A stretch of DNA of 64,000 nucleotides, taken from Bigelowiella natans CCMP2755. Its lineage: Eukaryota > Cercozoa > Chlorarachniophyceae. The stretch spans positions 22,121-86,120 of the forward strand of contig ADNK01003099.1 in NCBI GenBank assembly GCA_000320545.1. The letters are read 5' to 3'. Shown here piece after piece: positions 61,150-64,000 of this stretch. The notes under the pieces are model-generated. The model was not told the origin of the DNA. It saw only the letters and a list, made by a program, of their open reading frames with translations, and ran no database searches. A program made the translations under genes and the position numbers. How positions within the stretch are numbered: the stretch's first letter is position 1; each line of letters begins with the position of its first letter.

Positions 61150-62290
61150 GCGCTGTACTTGTTAGCCTAAGCTCCTCCGTGGCATCGTATCTGCGCATAA
61201 TGCTATTTGCTAGTCATGCATTACGCCCCTAGAACTTGTGCTTTGCTTGTAATGTGACGCCATCATAACTAGATAGCAATGGTGGATTCTACTAGATCTA
61301 TGCTAGGCGAGCTAGCAAGCACACTGCTCACGTAAGCGATCTGTTAGTGATCGTGGCAAACCTAGAGGCATTTGTTTGTGCACAACCTGCATTGACAGTC
61401 TAACGTTCATCCTAGATGTGCGCGAGCGAGCGTCCACCATATGTTTGTCATTGCAATCGTTGCCTGATGGTCAGTGTGCGCAGTCCAAATGACGCTCCAT
61501 GGCGCAAGCTAGCGCTGCACAATTCATGCTAGCTACGCATGGCGCTACGAGTCGCAATGCAAGCAACACAAGCAAAGCAAGTTTGCATGTTTGAAATTGC
61601 ATGAGCTGATCACTGTCCAGTGGGAGATAAAGAGTGGCAACAAGCGTGCATCACACGTGCGTGTGCTGCTGAGCATGACATGTACTGTGTCCATGGTGAG
61701 AGCGTGCTCCTAGCTCCAGAGCTAGAGAGCTGGAGAGCTGTTCCGAGCCGCGCATGCATCGCACTTGCACCGCAACAAAAACCATGCTAGCATGGTAGCT
61801 AGCTAGCATGCATGTTGCAGGCACTGCAGGCTAGCAGGGACCTTGCCAGCAGCATCGCTAGATTTGGTGCACACAATGCATGCTCTGCATGGATGCCAGC
61901 TTGCAAAAAGCACCTGGAACGTGCGCGTCTCTGGCTAGCTAGCTAGCTAGGTGCGTGCTGGCGTGCTAGTGTGCACTCGCGATCAAAAGGCATCTGTGTT
62001 GATCAGCATCGTTCCCAACAAAGATGATCTTGGCAGTGCACCCCTCAAACCTAGCACACAAACTTGTCCTTTGATGACAATGTGTGGTACACCCTAGCAC
62101 CCCAATTCATTGAATTGGGTGAATGGATTTGTGCACAGTTGCTTTTGATCCGAAACGGCCGCAAGCCGCACACAAAAGACAAAGACAAAGATAATGATGA
62201 AGAACAACGTTCCCAAAGTGTGGCAAGACACTTGCAATGCACGAAACACAGTGCCTCGAACTAGCTCTAGTGAGGACTAACTGGTGAAGA
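61150..62290. repeat. Large CTAGC/GCATGC repeat island
   Basis: Dense palindromic words: a perfect 16-bp palindrome ACCATGCTAGCATGGT at 61781-61796 and CTAG tandems near 61933-61950. At its right end a broken coding-like stretch (about 61990-62266, two frames) reads ...W-Y-T-L-A-P-Q-F-I-E-L-G-E-W-I and then R-H-L-Q-C-T-K-H. It is probably a decayed mobile-element frame. Confidence 0.5.
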
Positions 62291-62498
62291 CCAGCTGCAA
62301 GGGTGCGAGTGGATTTTTTGTGAGATTTAACAGGGAGATTTCGTAAGAATCGGAGGGATTTGATAAGTCGCACTGCAAGAATTACCTTTGATTTATATTT
62401 CCGTAACCAGGTTACGAGGATGCGTGCTTCAAGCGCGATGCTCTTCCGGCAGCGTTATCACCGGAATGGAAGCGTAACTGAATCACTGCAGATCTCAT

Positions 62499-63305
62499 TT
62501 GAAACAGTTGCCTCCCCCCGACTATCTGCATCAAAAATACGGCGATAAGCCAAGGACCCGGGAGACCAAAGCAGCAAATTGCCGCTCCCCTGCAATGGTG
62601 TTGCTGATATGGCTGGTTTCGGATTCTATCAAGATAGTTCTTGCAGTGTGCGAGATTTGCTTCGGCATCTATCAGCTCATGTTACCACAAAAAAAAGTTG
62701 TGAGGCCTCTTCAGTGGTCGGATAAGAGAAAAATTATCACACTTTTGAATCTCTCCTCGATGAACTTCAAGTTTAGATTATATTCTTAATCAGGGGTTCG
62801 CTCGCGGCCGCTACCCTCGCCGCTCCTTACATCATTGTACGAGTGCTCATGATTTGCTACCATAACCTTGTTTCATCACTTCCTGATGCTTCTACTTTAC
62901 GTTACGTTGATCTCGTAGGGGACTCATATAGGAAATTTCGGCTGGCAGGCGTGGAATTGGATGTCTAGCTGCGTTATAAGTAGTGATAAATGCCCTCTCC
63001 GTATTTCCTAGACAATCTTTGGAATCTTAATCATCATCCCTGAACTCTATTCAGATATGTTTGATTTCTGTACCATCCTCCTCTTCCTCTATCTTCCACA
63101 CGTTTTCCCTGACTTTCTCCTTTTGTTGCTCACGTACTGTTGGTGTATATAATCTTGCGAGCCAGTCCTCGTAATGACCTCCGGGGCCTATCTCAGCTGG
63201 ATTGTAACCTTTTTAACGCTAATTACGTTTGCTGATGACAAGCAAATAAATTGGAAGACTAGCCGCATGTTTGCAGGGGGTTGTGTGGGGTTTGTGTGTG
63301 TGTGC

Positions 63306-63345
<40 letters not shown>

Positions 63346-63599
63346 GATTAGTTTTTATGAGAGTATATATGGTAACGACACCATTTCAACTAGAATCGTT
63401 CTTTAAAGATGCTCAATTGTCCTTATTTGTATAGGTCTGCCGTGCACTTTACGCAACTGTGAGGCTAACCAAGAGGATTCCTTTCCTTCTTAGGAGGATT
63501 TTTATTGTCTCCATTGCAACAGGTAGGTACATGCGGTTTCATGGCAGTCAACGCGTAACAGTAGGTTCCCGCTTACATGACTCTGAACTTCACATATGT

Positions 63600-63643
<44 letters not shown>

Positions 63644-63910
63644 AATGTGTGTATGTGTGTGTGGGCGAGCCGGTTGAGAGGGGACTCTCTGTTGCGCGGT
63701 CCCTGCAGTGATACCGCCTGCTGCTGGATGCTTAAATCGAGCAAACAAAAATCCTGGAAAGGGAGAAGGGCCCTGCCAGGGAGCATGGAAGAGTTGCGGA
63801 GGGCGCGGAGCAGTATTGAGGAAAAGAGGAACTTTGATAATACTTTGAGCGACTCTGAGCTGATGTGGCTGGCGCCAAAAAAATACTACATTTCATCTAT
63901 ACATAGTTAG
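62499..63910 (+). CDS. Exons of an unidentified gene, probably running past the window end
   Basis: Coding-like pieces in order: 62499-62789 (with a hydrophobic stretch V-L-L-I-W-L-V-S-D-S-I-K-I-V-L-A-V); 63436-63520 (V-C-R-A-L-Y-A-T-V-R-L-T-K-R-I-P-F-L) ending in a GTAGGT donor; and about 63709-63900 (S-M-E-E-L-R-R-A-R-S-S-I-E-E-K-R). The intervening DNA holds (GA)n 63307-63341 and (AT)n 63603-63638. Joins were not established and the pieces may belong to more than one gene. Confidence 0.3.
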
Positions 63911-64000
63911 TAAAAACAAACCTGGCCCTACGACTCGCCGCGAGCATCTGGAAAAGCATAATAATATGTATTAGCATTATTGAAAGCGTGTATATGCACA

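Overview
The window is nuclear DNA from an intron-rich eukaryote, most likely a single-celled alga or protist. The genes are broken into many short exons by GT-AG introns, often only 50-70 nt long. Dinucleotide, trinucleotide and homopolymer microsatellites fill most longer introns and spacers. Retroelement pieces are scattered through it. Gene content (an organelle-type PPR protein, a selenoprotein thioredoxin reductase, a nucleoredoxin module, polytopic membrane proteins) fits a microalga. An intron-rich, microsatellite-rich lineage such as the chlorarachniophytes is only a guess; the sequence does not fix the lineage.

Layout. 1-4.25 kb: 3' part of a Ty3/gypsy-like LTR retrotransposon with an uninterrupted pol frame and its 3' LTR. 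5.2-8.4 kb (+): a 15-exon gene for a 694-aa protein with two copies of an unrecognised Cys/His module and a C2H2 finger. 8.5-9.3 kb: repeat island. 9.5-11.6 kb (-): leucine-rich-repeat protein. 11.8-19.1 kb (-): large polytopic membrane protein with an ectodomain. 21.2-24.3 kb (+): two low-complexity proteins, the first secreted and possibly GPI-anchored. 24.9-26.3 kb (-): dual-specificity phosphatase whose last intron carries a LINE fragment. 26.6-34.2 kb (+): 24-exon PPR protein. 34.2-37 kb: partly resolved genes, one ending like a family-10 fucosyltransferase. 37.7-39.4 kb (+): protein with an SH3-like N-terminus. 40-46.3 kb: minus-strand multi-exon genes that I could only partly assemble. 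47.2-49.2 kb (+): FHA-domain protein. 50.1-51.5 kb (-): partly assembled gene. 54.3-60.5 kb (+): nucleoredoxin-thioredoxin reductase fusion ending Gly-Cys-TGA-Ser-stop. 61.2-62.3 kb: second large repeat island. 62.5-64 kb: exons of a gene that probably runs off the window.

The most notable object is the 54.3-60.5 kb gene. It is one reading frame of 19 phase-consistent exons joining a nucleoredoxin (CKPC active site plus the third nucleoredoxin domain) to a complete high-Mr thioredoxin reductase (CVNVGC, HPTxxEE), with an apparent selenocysteine codon at the penultimate position. It would link a disulfide-exchange domain directly to its electron donor. Second in interest is the internally duplicated Cys/His protein at 5.2-8.4 kb. 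Third is a LINE family with copies in introns of neighbouring genes.

Gene models were built by hand from reading-frame continuity and splice-site phase. Models that keep phase through every exon are marked as such; fragments are labelled unresolved.
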